DNA of 64,000 nt from Hymenobacter mucosus (lineage in GTDB: Bacteria; Bacteroidota; Bacteroidia; Cytophagales; Hymenobacteraceae). The notes below the pieces were generated by a model that saw nothing but the letters and a program-made list of their open reading frames with translations, made no database searches and was not told where the DNA came from. Location: NCBI RefSeq assembly GCF_900188255.1, contig NZ_FZNS01000013.1, positions 1 through 64,000 on the forward strand, written 5' to 3'. Below are positions 7,152 through 15,596 of this stretch, one piece after another; position 1 is the first letter of the stretch, and the number at the start of each line of letters is the position of its first letter. The translations under genes and the position numbers were made by a program.

Positions 7152-8645
7152 ATGTCTAGTCGTGCATTTCGTGCCTGCGGGCTGTTCGTTGGTCTCATTT
7201 TGAGCGCAGCTGCCCTGCCCGCCCGCGCGCAACTGGTAGCTTTCCCCGGTGCCGAAGGGTTTGGCCGCCTGGCTACTGGCGGCCGTGGAGGAAAGGTGGT
7301 AGAAGTGACCACGCTTAACGACGGAGGGCCGGGTAGTTTCCGAGAGGCCTTCACCCAATACCCCGGCCAGCCGATTACCATTGTATTTCGCGTCGGGGGC
7401 ATAATTGAGTTGAAATCGGCTCTCAAACCCAAACGCTCCAACGTCACCATTGCGGGCCAAACCGCCCCAGGCGACGGTATCTGCCTGAAAAACTACACCT
7501 TTAAGCTAAACGGTTCTAACATCATTGTGCGCTACCTCCGCTCCCGACCCGGCAACACATCGGGGGCCAACGTATCGGGCGTCTACGGCCTGAATATGGA
7601 GAACTGCCGCAACTTCATTGTTGACCACTGCTCCTTTAGCTGGTCAATTGAGGAGGCGGCTACGTTCTACGACAACAAGTATTCGACCGTACAGTGGTGC
7701 CTAATCAGTGAAAGCTTGAATTCGTCGTTTAATGGCAAAGGCGACCATGGCTACGCAGGCGTGTGGGGTGGGCAATATGCTTCCTACCATCACAACCTGA
7801 TTGCCCACCATCATAGCCGGGCCATTCGCTTCAACGGGGCCCGGGCCCACGACACAACAGCCGTGGTAGACTACCGCAATAACGTTATCTACAACTGGGG
7901 CAACATGCAGGCGGCTTACGGAAACGAGCTGCTCATTCCGGGTGGTAGTGGGCAGCTAAATCTAGTCAACAACTATTATAAAGGTGGCCCGGCCACGCCC
8001 GCAACACGGGCGGCTGTCATTTTTGACATCACCCAAGCCTACGCATCCAACAAACCGGAGCAGCCTGTTGCCACGGTGTACGCAGCCGGCAACTATGTTG
8101 AGGGCTACCCCGCCGTTACGGCCAACAACTGGACTGGCATTCGGCTGCATCATTACCCGGAAACGGCCGCCAACTTTGCCCGCTTCAAACAACGTACTGA
8201 AACGCCCAACTTGGCGCCAATCACTACCCAACCGGCTGAGGCAGCGTACCGAACGGTACTGGCTGGCGCCGGAGCCACAGTGCCCGTGCGCGACGCGGTA
8301 GACGCGCGCATTGTGAAGGAAACTCGCACGGGTACGGCCACCGGCAGTAGCCCCGGCGGCAGCGCCACGTACGGCCTCCACCAGGGCATCATCGACTCTC
8401 AGGAAGACGTAGGCGGCTGGCCTGTATACCGCAGCGGCCCGGCTCCTGCTGATACCGACCATGACGGCATGCCGGATACCTGGGAAAAAGCTCACGGCCT
8501 TAACGCCGCGAATGAGCGCGACGGCAACAGCATCGCCCGCAGTGGGTATACCTACCTAGAGGAGTACCTTAATGAGTTGGTAAACGGTAAGTTGACTACC
8601 GCCCCTGGCCCGGCATCAAAGAGCGCCGCTACCCGTTCTCGCTAG
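7152..8645 (+). CDS. Secreted pectate-lyase-like polysaccharide lyase (PL1)
   Basis: 497 residues from ATG 7152 with a signal peptide (CGLFVGLILSAAALPARAQ). The right-handed beta-helix lyase pattern is visible: FPGAEGFGRLATGGRGG, then TLNDGGPGSFREAF, VGGIIEL, the NVTIAGQTAPGDGI turn and VDHCSFSWSIEE. The end carries a Ca-binding DTDHDGMPDTWE motif (thrombospondin-type-3-like) followed by a short helix. The family cleaves pectin or other uronans by beta-elimination outside the cell or in the periplasm. It is followed at 258 bases by an esterase on the same strand, a sensible partner for esterified pectin, although joint expression is not shown. An ATG at 7116 is an alternative start. Confidence 0.8.
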   Translation: MSSRAFRACGLFVGLILSAAALPARAQLVAFPGAEGFGRLATGGRGGKVVEVTTLNDGGPGSFREAFTQYPGQPITIVFRVGGIIELKSALKPKRSNVTIAGQTAPGDGICLKNYTFKLNGSNIIVRYLRSRPGNTSGANVSGVYGLNMENCRNFIVDHCSFSWSIEEAATFYDNKYSTVQWCLISESLNSSFNGKGDHGYAGVWGGQYASYHHNLIAHHHSRAIRFNGARAHDTTAVVDYRNNVIYNWGNMQAAYGNELLIPGGSGQLNLVNNYYKGGPATPATRAAVIFDITQAYASNKPEQPVATVYAAGNYVEGYPAVTANNWTGIRLHHYPETAANFARFKQRTETPNLAPITTQPAEAAYRTVLAGAGATVPVRDAVDARIVKETRTGTATGSSPGGSATYGLHQGIIDSQEDVGGWPVYRSGPAPADTDHDGMPDTWEKAHGLNAANERDGNSIARSGYTYLEEYLNELVNGKLTTAPGPASKSAATRSR

Positions 8646-8903
8646 CGCTGCCTTTCCTGGGGTGTTATAGCCGCATGGCCAGTTTCGCTAGTGTAAAGCA
8701 ATAGCCCTTAATCTAGAAAACGGAAACTGCTACTGCTTCGGGATGCACTGCCGGATTTTCTTGCTAGTATTGACCTTTCCTCTAGCAATTGGGCTCAACA
8801 GGCTACGTTGGAGCCGCGCTAGGCCAGCAGCACGCATCCAAGCCTTCTACTAGTAGCAGAGCAGAATTGATAGGGCAACATCCACAAATAACTGCGTAGC
8901 CCG

Positions 8904-9743
8904 TTGAAAGTCGTTTTTCGATTCCTGTTTCTTACTTTTCTGTGTAGTTTGGCGGCCGGCCAGGTGGTAGCGCAAGAGCGTGCCTCGCCGGTGAGCATTG
9001 GACAGACATTCACCTTGTCCTCGGCCACGCTTGGAGAAAGCCGCCGCATCAATGTGTATTTGCCGCCGGTCTATGCAGATTCTGCCACGGTGAGGCTGCC
9101 CGTACTGTACATGCCCGATGGCGGCTTGGCAGAAGATTTTCTGCATGTAGCAGGGCTACTACAAGTATTGACCGGCAATGGTAGTATACGCCCCTTCATT
9201 CTGGTTGGCATTGAAAACACTGCCCGGCGACGTGATATGACTGGGCCAACCACCAACGCCGAGGACCGGAAAATAGCGCCTAAGGTGGGCGGGTCTGCCG
9301 CTTTTCGGCAGTTTATACGCGCCGAACTGATGCCCGCCATACGTCAACGTTACCGCACCACCGCCGAAACCGCCATAGTAGGCGAATCATTGGCGGGCTT
9401 ATTTGTAGTAGAAACGCTTGTACAGGAACCCAACCTGTTTGACACGTACCTGGCGTTTGACCCTAGTTTGTGGTGGAACAACGGGAAGCTGGCAAGCGAG
9501 GCCGACAGCCGCTTGCACTCGTACGCTGGCCCGGCCAAAACGCTGTATGTAGCTTTCAGCAGCGACGTTCTAGGGGAAACCTCCACGCATCGCTTCAACC
9601 AAGCGCTACAGCATGCGGCTACGGGCAATTTCATCTGGTACCACAAGGATATGCCCGAAGAAACGCACGCTACTATCTACCACCCGGCAGCGCTACAGGC
9701 TTTCCGAACGGTATTCAAGCCTAAAGCGTCGTCCAGCAAGTAA
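8904..9743 (+). CDS. Secreted alpha/beta-hydrolase esterase (enterochelin-esterase-like)
   Basis: 279 residues starting at a TTG codon that keeps an intact signal peptide (VVFRFLFLTFLCSLAAGQVVAQ). The body fits the putative esterase family PF00756: YLPPVYADSATVRLPVLYMPDGG early on, nucleophile Ser in GESLAGLF (about residue 154), a DPSLWWNN Asp region, and a late His in EETHATIYHP. It probably acts in the periplasm on an ester-linked substrate. Its position after the pectate-lyase-like gene suggests a carbohydrate-ester role; a siderophore esterase role is an alternative. No in-frame ATG precedes the signal peptide. Confidence 0.75.
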   Translation: MKVVFRFLFLTFLCSLAAGQVVAQERASPVSIGQTFTLSSATLGESRRINVYLPPVYADSATVRLPVLYMPDGGLAEDFLHVAGLLQVLTGNGSIRPFILVGIENTARRRDMTGPTTNAEDRKIAPKVGGSAAFRQFIRAELMPAIRQRYRTTAETAIVGESLAGLFVVETLVQEPNLFDTYLAFDPSLWWNNGKLASEADSRLHSYAGPAKTLYVAFSSDVLGETSTHRFNQALQHAATGNFIWYHKDMPEETHATIYHPAALQAFRTVFKPKASSSK

Positions 9744-9859
9744 CAGACGCACAAAGCTTTCATTCTGGTCAACTTGACAGTTCTGTTCTCACATGCCAGC
9801 CAAGTGGTAATATACCTGTTACGCGCTTGGCGCCACTACCTGCGTTGGGTTGTTGCAAG

Positions 9860-10531
9860 CTACGGGCGCTGCTTAAGGGAGTCGCGACGGTCAACGGCAT
9901 CTAGCACATCGAAGGCTGTAAATTCTTTATTCACCGTGATGTAGCCGCCCGGCGAAATGGTACGACCTGAGCTGGTGACAAAAGTGGGTTTTAGGCGAAG
10001 CGTGAGGCGCATGGGCTGCCGATCATGGTCGCCGAGGCCGAGTACCATACTGGCTAGTGCCTCCCCCGACTGTTCACCCAAAGCATCGCGCAAATTGCTT
10101 TCCAACGTAACGGGAGCCGTGGCTACGCCGTTGGGAGCTACCTCAATGCGTTCCGTACTGCGGCCCGTGGCTACCTGCTTGTCATCGAGCAGCGCAATGT
10201 AGTCGAAGGCGTTGAGCGCCGCGGTTTCCGCGTTGGGGTTACGCACTTCTAGATTTACCCGCATCCGTAGGGGCAACGAGCCAGTGGCGTAGGCGGCGGC
10301 AATGCGGGCTTTGTCCAAGGTAGTGAGGTCGCCAGGCTGCCGAAGGTGAGTAACGTCTACTCCCGCTACGGTGGCCTGTTCAACGGATGCCAGCCGAATT
10401 TGGGCGCCTTTGAAGGCCTTGGCTTGCTGCACTTGCTCACTGATGCCGCACTGGCTCAACCCCAGTACTGTGAACACCAAGGCCGCTGAAGCCCATGAGC
10501 GAGATAGGGTAGAAAAGGTAGTGCTTTGCAT
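9860..10531 (-). CDS. LEA14-like lipoprotein
   Basis: 223 residues with a lipoprotein signal ending LGLSQC (Cys about 28). The middle (LRMRVNLEVRNPNAETAALNAFDYIALLDDKQVATG) is the typical water-stress/hypersensitive (WHy, LEA type 2) strand pattern, which forms a small beta-sandwich. It is probably anchored in the outer or inner membrane leaflet. It lies 126 bases downstream of a LytS-type kinase gene on the same strand. In bacteria such domains occur in stress-related lipoproteins; no specific role can be assigned here. Confidence 0.65.
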   Translation of the reverse strand: MQSTTFSTLSRSWASAALVFTVLGLSQCGISEQVQQAKAFKGAQIRLASVEQATVAGVDVTHLRQPGDLTTLDKARIAAAYATGSLPLRMRVNLEVRNPNAETAALNAFDYIALLDDKQVATGRSTERIEVAPNGVATAPVTLESNLRDALGEQSGEALASMVLGLGDHDRQPMRLTLRLKPTFVTSSGRTISPGGYITVNKEFTAFDVLDAVDRRDSLKQRP

Positions 10532-10657
10532 GGAAGTGGGTGGGAGAAGTACAGTGGGAGGAAGGAAGATTCCTGCTTACCCCATTACCGCCCAAATAGT
10601 TGTTATTGCCCATCTTATGCTCAACCAAAAAGGCGCCCTTGTACCCAATGCAGGCGG

Positions 10658-11764
10658 CTACTGGGGAAGGGTAATCGTCAGCTCTGCCCGGTAGCGGCCG
10701 TTTGGCTGCGAAAGCTGCAATTCATAGCCTCCCGGATAATACAGCTGTAGGCGCTGCTGAATATTCTGTAGTCCGATGCCCCCAGTGCGGCGTGCCGTAG
10801 CCCGAGGAGCCTCCGGCAGCATATCGTTTTCAATGGTGAAACAGAGCTGGCCGGGCCTGGTTGTGAGGGTTGCTTCCACGCCGGCATGCTCGGTGTGGTG
10901 GTGGCGCCCATGCTTAAAGCTGTTCTCTACCAGGGGAAGGAGCAGCAATGGGGGAACCTGCGGCGGCACTGTGGTGCTATCGAGCGTGGCAAACTGGATG
11001 CGGGCGCCGGGATACTTGCGTTGTTCCAGCTCGAAGTAATTCTCTAGAAACACTATTTCTTCCGTCAGCGAAATACTCGCCCTACCACTGTCGTAGAGCA
11101 CGTAGCGCATCAATTCGGAAAGCAACAGAATAAAGCGCGGCGTATCCGGCGAGCCGGCTAAGCTTAGGCCGTATATGCTGTTGAGCGTGTTAAACAGGAA
11201 GTGTGGCTGCAGCTGGGTTTTCAACTGCTCCAGCTGCAGGGCCAAATGGTCTTTTTCTACCTGGTGGCGCCGCGCCTCCTGTTGGAAGGCTAATCGGACG
11301 AAAGCCACGCAGCTGAAAGCCAGCCAATCAGTGAACAGCAGGGTTATCTGAGCATTGGCAAGGCGGGGGAGTTGCTGCAGGTTCAGGTGGTGGTAGGAAG
11401 TATAGAAATCGAGGAGTAGGCCCGTGCCGGCTACCGGCCGAAACAGTACGGTGGCTAATACGGCGTTCAGCTTGATAGCCCACCACAGGTATAGCAAGGA
11501 AACCAAGGTGAGCACCACGTAGCGCCGTCGCTGTAGCAGAGTAGGTACCAGCCAGCGGTAGTAGGGCACTATGTACAGCGTGGCCACCAGTGCAAATAGG
11601 ATGAGCTGGGGGTAGGGGAAGTTTTCCTTGGTAGTCAAGGAAAGAGGTACCGCCTCGCCTAAGTACTGTGCATACTTATAGCAGCCCACATACAGGCTCC
11701 AGATCAGGAACTCAAAGACCAGCGGAAACCGACTGCGCCGCCGTGACGAGGGAGTATGTTGCAT
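10658..11764 (-). CDS. LytS/YehU-type sensor histidine kinase
   Basis: 368 residues with several N-terminal membrane helices (for example FPYPQLILFALVATLYIVPYY and VVLTLVSLLYLWWAI), then the His_kinase (PF06580) block QPHFLFNTLNSIYG with the phosphorylatable His, and a HATPase region with VENSFKHG and GGIGLQNIQQRL. These kinases normally pair with LytTR regulators. None is adjacent, so this kinase is an orphan or signals to the LytTR protein at 16677-17483. It precedes the LEA14-like lipoprotein gene on the same strand. Confidence 0.85.
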   Translation of the reverse strand: MQHTPSSRRRSRFPLVFEFLIWSLYVGCYKYAQYLGEAVPLSLTTKENFPYPQLILFALVATLYIVPYYRWLVPTLLQRRRYVVLTLVSLLYLWWAIKLNAVLATVLFRPVAGTGLLLDFYTSYHHLNLQQLPRLANAQITLLFTDWLAFSCVAFVRLAFQQEARRHQVEKDHLALQLEQLKTQLQPHFLFNTLNSIYGLSLAGSPDTPRFILLLSELMRYVLYDSGRASISLTEEIVFLENYFELEQRKYPGARIQFATLDSTTVPPQVPPLLLLPLVENSFKHGRHHHTEHAGVEATLTTRPGQLCFTIENDMLPEAPRATARRTGGIGLQNIQQRLQLYYPGGYELQLSQPNGRYRAELTITLPQ

Positions 11765-11987
11765 GCAGGCAAGGTGGGAGCTTTTAGCTGAATTGCGCCT
11801 CCGTTACCTAGCGTTTTCGACTAAGCGTAGCGTTTTTTCGACCAAGAAACCAACTGTATAGGCTCCACCACCTGGCCTTTTGGACGGCCGCCGATGTAGG
11901 CAGCCAGGCTTTGTCATTACACCAGTTCCTGCCTTGTATCCGTCGACTGTGATGGCGCTAGCAAGACGAAGACTGCCTACCTCCGTT

Positions 11988-12194
11988 TTAGTCTACACTC
12001 GCGTTGGCGGCCGCGTACTGATCTAAGCGGTAGCTCATTTCGTCAATGCTCACCTCCCCGTCAATAAATTGCTGTAATAACTGTTGTTCGTACGCCATTG
12101 GCTCCAATGGCGTGCCTTGCACCAAAAGCCGGGCAAACGAAACTAGCTTCTGTCGGGTGTGTTTGGGAAGCTGGGTGGTATTCATCGTAGACAT
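11988..12194 (-). CDS. Small acidic protein, antitoxin-like
   Basis: 68 residues with a C-terminal segment (YEQQLLQQFIDGEVSIDEMSYRLDQYA) like the short helical motif of VbhA-type antitoxins, where a 'F/Y-x-x-GEI/V-s-x-DEm' turn recurs. No Fic toxin gene is nearby, so it may instead be a general small helical protein. It stands alone between the LytS kinase and the CheB-like gene. The N-terminal half is basic and helical. Family assignment is tentative. Confidence 0.5.
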   Translation of the reverse strand: MSTMNTTQLPKHTRQKLVSFARLLVQGTPLEPMAYEQQLLQQFIDGEVSIDEMSYRLDQYAAANASVD

Positions 12195-12415
12195 ACCCTA
12201 CGGGAGCGAATCATATGCCAATCTGGCGGCAAAAGCTGGTATCTTTCGGTGGATTGGTGGTACTTATTGCACCTACGGATCAGCTAGTTACCGAGTAGTA
12301 GTTAAAGCGGCCTGTCTACGTACCGCTACCCATACTTCCTTGCCCAAACCTTTTCCTTGGGGTAGGGCCAGTAATTGTTCGTGCCATCGGGGGTAACTCA
12401 CGCTGTACAGGGCAG

Positions 12416-13480
12416 TCAGTCTGTTTTCTTACGTTCAAATTGTAAGTCGCCGCTGAGCGCCTCGTGCTTTAGAATGGACTTGTGAATCACACGGGCCTGT
12501 TTGCCAATTTGCTCCGACTTGCGAAAGAACACTTGGGCAACGTGGGGCTGCTTTTCTACCGTAAATCGCTCTCCTAGGCGTTGCAGCAACAGTTTGGTTT
12601 CTTCTAAACCGCGCATGGACTGGTACAGCAGGTTTTCTACCGACTGGGTAACTTCCGATAGCAAAGAATTGAGGGTGTAGGCGTGGCCGGTATGGCAACG
12701 GTAGCGAATGAGTTGGCCTTCCACTAGTTGGGTCATTACCCCGTGGCAGTCGGGGCAGGTAAACTGGGTTGGCTCTCCCCGGTCGATGATGCCCATTTCA
12801 AACGCGTTGTCCACCTTCGCAATCTGAATTTCCAAGCCCAGTAGGTCTTGCTCTGGTGCCGATAGGCGAGGAGTACCGGCGACTGGTTCCATTGTCAGCT
12901 TCACTAATAAGGCCCCTAGCTCTGCCAGCGGCACCACATGATCGGCCGCCACGTACTCCAGCGCATTTTGAGGCATAGCAGGCGTCACGGCGTCGAGCGG
13001 GTCCTGCACGACCGTTACGCCGCCCAGGCGCTGAATAGACCACAGTCCGGAGGTGCCATCATCGAGGTAGCCGGTGAGTACTACCCCAATAACGCGGGAG
13101 CCATATTCGTAGGCCGCCGAGCGAAACAGCGCATCAATGGAGGGGCGGAAGCGGTTTTCTTTGGGGCCCTTAGTTACCAGTACTGTGTCATCCTCAAGGA
13201 GTAAGTGGTGGTTGGGAGGGGCAACGTAAATGGTACCGGGCGCGATGGTTTCTCCGTTGCGAGGGTGGACGGCGGGCAAGGAAGACGCGTGGCTGAGTAG
13301 CTGCGGCAGCATACTCGGCGAGTCGGCAGCCAAGTGCTGCACTACCAGAATAGAAGCTGGAAAGTCGGCCGGCAACATCCTGACCAGTTCTAATAGGGCC
13401 ATCACGCCACCGGCCGAGGCCCCAATAACGACGATATCCCGCAGGTGTTTGCGGGCACTTTTCTGTGGGTGCGGGGCCAT
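12416..13480 (-). CDS. CheB-like methylesterase without receiver domain
   Basis: 354 residues. The N-terminal two-thirds are a CheB methylesterase domain: catalytic Ser in IGASAGG (about residue 22), His in VVQHLAAD, and Asp in TGYLDDGTSG. The usual receiver domain is absent. The C-terminal third has a zinc-ribbon pattern, CPDC (about 245) and CHTGH (about 264), then a helical tail. This architecture (CheB plus Zn ribbon) recurs as stand-alone 'chemotaxis protein CheB'. There is no CheR or receptor gene nearby, so it may demethylate a remote receptor or serve a non-chemotaxis pathway. Confidence 0.85.
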   Translation of the reverse strand: MAPHPQKSARKHLRDIVVIGASAGGVMALLELVRMLPADFPASILVVQHLAADSPSMLPQLLSHASSLPAVHPRNGETIAPGTIYVAPPNHHLLLEDDTVLVTKGPKENRFRPSIDALFRSAAYEYGSRVIGVVLTGYLDDGTSGLWSIQRLGGVTVVQDPLDAVTPAMPQNALEYVAADHVVPLAELGALLVKLTMEPVAGTPRLSAPEQDLLGLEIQIAKVDNAFEMGIIDRGEPTQFTCPDCHGVMTQLVEGQLIRYRCHTGHAYTLNSLLSEVTQSVENLLYQSMRGLEETKLLLQRLGERFTVEKQPHVAQVFFRKSEQIGKQARVIHKSILKHEALSGDLQFERKKTD

Positions 13481-13919
13481 ATCGTTCGCTGCAAGTGAAA
13501 TAACATAAGAGAAGCAAACAGGCCAGACTGCTAGCTAATGTCGGCGGGTCTCTACTAGGGTACCAGCGCCTGAAGCAGGCGCCGAACGGACGCTTCTCTA
13601 TCGTTATGTTTCTACGCAACGGTCACCATAGAGTTAAAAAAGAGTATCCTAAGGCGCGGCGTGTGCGCACTTTATAGTAGCAAGGCGGGTAGCTGCCGAG
13701 AGCAAGCCCAGAACAACTCATGAGTTCCTGTACACTTCCGGCAATGCGCCCTACTACACGCAAGGCCCCTGTTTTCAGCTGCAACTTGGCATAGCTGAAA
13801 ACAGGGGCCTTGGAAATGATATATCCTTGCAGAATAGGCGCTACCTCTTGTATATGCAGCAGCCTACTTCAAATCTACTTGTGGTATTAAGCGGAGCATT
13901 GCGCAATGATCCAACCTGA
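13481..13919. other. Intergenic region with one long hairpin
   Basis: Between the CheB-like gene start and a tiny membrane-protein gene I see no convincing coding frame. The stretch at 13481-13620 is probably the promoter side of the CheB-like gene. The only strong structure is the perfect 20-bp inverted repeat at 13761-13812. Confidence 0.5.
13761..13812. terminator. Perfect 20-bp hairpin (putative terminator)
   Basis: Arms CAAGGCCCCTGTTTTCAGCT (13761-13780) and its exact complement at 13793-13812, with a 12-base loop. No T-run follows on either strand. It lies 107 bases beyond the stop of the 37-residue membrane-peptide gene on the minus strand, so it is probably that gene's terminator or a transcript 3' stabiliser. 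Confidence 0.55.
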
Positions 13920-14033
13920 TTAACCAAACATCGTGTACAGCACGGCCACTAATACTTGAGTCAGACAAATGGTAACGTATACTGCTCCCTTTTCGTGGGC
14001 CTGTAGTTTCTGGGGGGTAGAAGGCTTGTCCAT
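13920..14033 (-). CDS. 37-residue single-pass membrane peptide
   Basis: A minus-strand ATG at 14033 opens MDKPSTPQKLQAHEKG, followed by one hydrophobic helix (AVYVTICLTQVLVAVLYTMFG) running to the stop. The layout, with a short polar N-terminus rich in Gln/Lys/His and one C-terminal membrane helix, is typical of bacterial small membrane proteins. No family is recognised. It sits on an isolated transcript: an AT-rich promoter-like stretch lies upstream (14050-14140) and a perfect hairpin downstream. Confidence 0.5.
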   Translation of the reverse strand: MDKPSTPQKLQAHEKGAVYVTICLTQVLVAVLYTMFG

Positions 14034-14165
14034 AGGCTTGTTAAGTTGTTAAGCAAGCTTAAACTTAACCGACTTAATATATAAAATACAATAATCATAT
14101 TTTAATACAAATTAAGAATATAATATTACCAATATAGTTGCATTGTATGGTTGAGCTAAAGCAAA

Positions 14166-14219
14166 TAAGGCGGCTCTACTGACAATTGAAGCAAGGTAGT
14201 TGTCAGTAGAGCCGCCTTT
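14166..14219 (-). terminator. Perfect 19-bp terminator hairpin
   Basis: AAGGCGGCTCTACTGACAA at 14167-14185 pairs exactly with 14200-14218 around a 14-base loop. On the minus strand it follows the stop of the disordered-protein gene by about 20 bases and is followed by a T-rich stretch, so it is a credible intrinsic terminator. Confidence 0.75.
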
Positions 14220-14237
14220 ATTTTATGGGGTGCGTGC

Positions 14238-14789
14238 TTAAGTGTTTGCAGAATTACTACTGTCCTGTGCGGCCGAATCGTCAGTGGGGTTGTGGCTGTT
14301 CATGCCAATGCGCTGGCGGATAGCATCATCGGGCGTTGAGGTGGTTCCGCCGCTGTAGCCACCAATAAATGGGTTCTGAGCGGTGTCCAAGTTGCGGTCG
14401 GTTAGATCTTCTCGGCCCCCGCTGCTCCCGAGGCCGCCCCGGTGGCCGCTTTGGTCGTAGCCCCGGTCTTCATCCCCATTAAATCCCGCGCGCCCCATGC
14501 CTTCACCAGGCCCTACTGCGGCAGAATTGTCACCGGTTCCTACGGCACCCTCCCGCCGCTGCTCATCAAACTCCGACCCGCGCTGCATGGTTGGGCTGCC
14601 CGCGCCAGTTTCGGCTGCTTCCGAAGAACGGGACGTATCCGGTCCCTCTCCGCTTTCGGGGTTTGCGAGTACCGTAGACATATCACGCGGGTCATTTTCC
14701 GGCGTAGTTACTGGGCCCTGATCGGGGCCCAACTGGGCCGCATTGGTCGTGCTTTGAAGTTCGTCGTCGGGTTGCGGCGTAGTGCTCAT
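14238..14789 (-). CDS. Intrinsically disordered acidic Gly/Ser-rich protein
   Basis: 183 residues without hydrophobic core: the sequence is dominated by Gly, Ser, Thr, Asp, Glu, Asn and Pro, with stretches such as GMGRAGFNGDEDRGYDQSGHRGG and very few aromatic residues. There is no signal peptide. Only the C-terminal NPFIGGYSGG...DDAIRQRIGMNSHNPTDD region looks patterned. Such proteins in Hymenobacter-like bacteria are generally annotated as hypothetical; desiccation or stress protection would suit the composition but is speculation. A strong hairpin terminator follows. Confidence 0.7.
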   Translation of the reverse strand: MSTTPQPDDELQSTTNAAQLGPDQGPVTTPENDPRDMSTVLANPESGEGPDTSRSSEAAETGAGSPTMQRGSEFDEQRREGAVGTGDNSAAVGPGEGMGRAGFNGDEDRGYDQSGHRGGLGSSGGREDLTDRNLDTAQNPFIGGYSGGTTSTPDDAIRQRIGMNSHNPTDDSAAQDSSNSANT

Positions 14790-14980
14790 ACAGAAGGAGT
14801 GATGGAAGTGCGAAGAAGAAAGAATACGTATTCCTACTGCCTGATCTGTGGAAGGTTACAATGAGCTTGGCCCACAGGGTTAAACACAATGGGCAGGTAC
14901 GAGCCTTAGTAGGAACCTCAGTAAAAAAAGGGTTGGTTGACCGAGATGCCTAGGCAGTAGGCATACTCTAAGCATAGTGT

Positions 14981-15142
14981 TTAGGATGCCGACCAAGGCT
15001 CAGGATTAAAGTAGTTGGCTTGATCTAGGAGGCCCAGCAAGGAGGCGTCCTGATCGAGAACGAACTTGTGGGCGTAGAGCCAGGGAGAGACCACTAGGGC
15101 CGGTAGGTCGGCGCAGGCGCGACTGATGGTGTACTGACACAT
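14981..15142 (-). pseudogene. C-terminal remnant of a probable glycosyltransferase
   Basis: A 53-codon minus-strand frame (MCQYTISRACADLPALVVSP...) ends PEPWSAS. The DLPALVVSPWLYAHKFVLDQD segment resembles the extreme C-terminus of Core-2/I-branching-type glycosyltransferases, which often read 'lpalvaSp-lfArKFd'. The rest of such a protein (over 200 residues) is absent, and a stop lies just upstream in frame. It abuts a truncated acetyltransferase on the other strand. I read both as decay products of surface-polysaccharide genes, but the family match is tentative. Confidence 0.35.
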
Positions 15143-15417
15143 CTTTTGCGCTGGGGGTAGGCGGCACCATTATGACGGGCACCGTACTTACCGCCGATAT
15201 TACTCTGGAAGAAGGCGTTCTTATCAACTTAAACTGCGCAATCGGCCACAACTGCGTGATTGGAACCGGCGCAGTAATGCTACTGGGCGTGAAGATTGGG
15301 GTAAACCCCGTGGTAGGAGCAGGCAGTGTGGTTACCAAAGACGTTGAGCCCTACAGCCTCGTAGTTGGTACATCCGCCCGGGTTGTTTGCAAGCTTCATT
15401 CGCCGGTAGCGCCCTAG
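15127..15417 (+). pseudogene. Truncated hexapeptide-repeat acyltransferase (NeuD-like)
   Basis: The translation from ATG 15172 has left-handed beta-helix repeats, LINLNCAIGHNCVIG, then VKIGVNPVVGAGSVVTKDVEPYSLVVGTSARVV, the classic C-terminus of sugar O-acyltransferases of the NeuD/sialic-acid group. The reading frame is open back to 15127 (ALGVGGTIM), where a stop interrupts it. The N-terminal Rossmann-like half and at least one hexapeptide coil are missing. Only 81 codons remain of about 210 expected, so it is most likely a nonfunctional remnant. Confidence 0.65.
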
Positions 15418-15596
15418 CCTACCCTTGCCCAGTAGCATGGTCGCTAGCGCTCAACCTGAGAGGCACAACCGGCCGGGACAATGGGGGAATATAGCCGCCG
15501 CCGGCAAGCGCTACCTGCGGCTGGTGCTGACCTGGACCTTACCCAACCCGTGGCGCCGCGTTTCCGTTGGGAAGAGGCCCATTAGGGCCAGATCCT

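Noticed and set aside
13194..13619. 141-codon minus-strand frame over the CheB-like gene start
   Set aside because: It overlaps the CheB-like coding region in another frame and lacks any motif.
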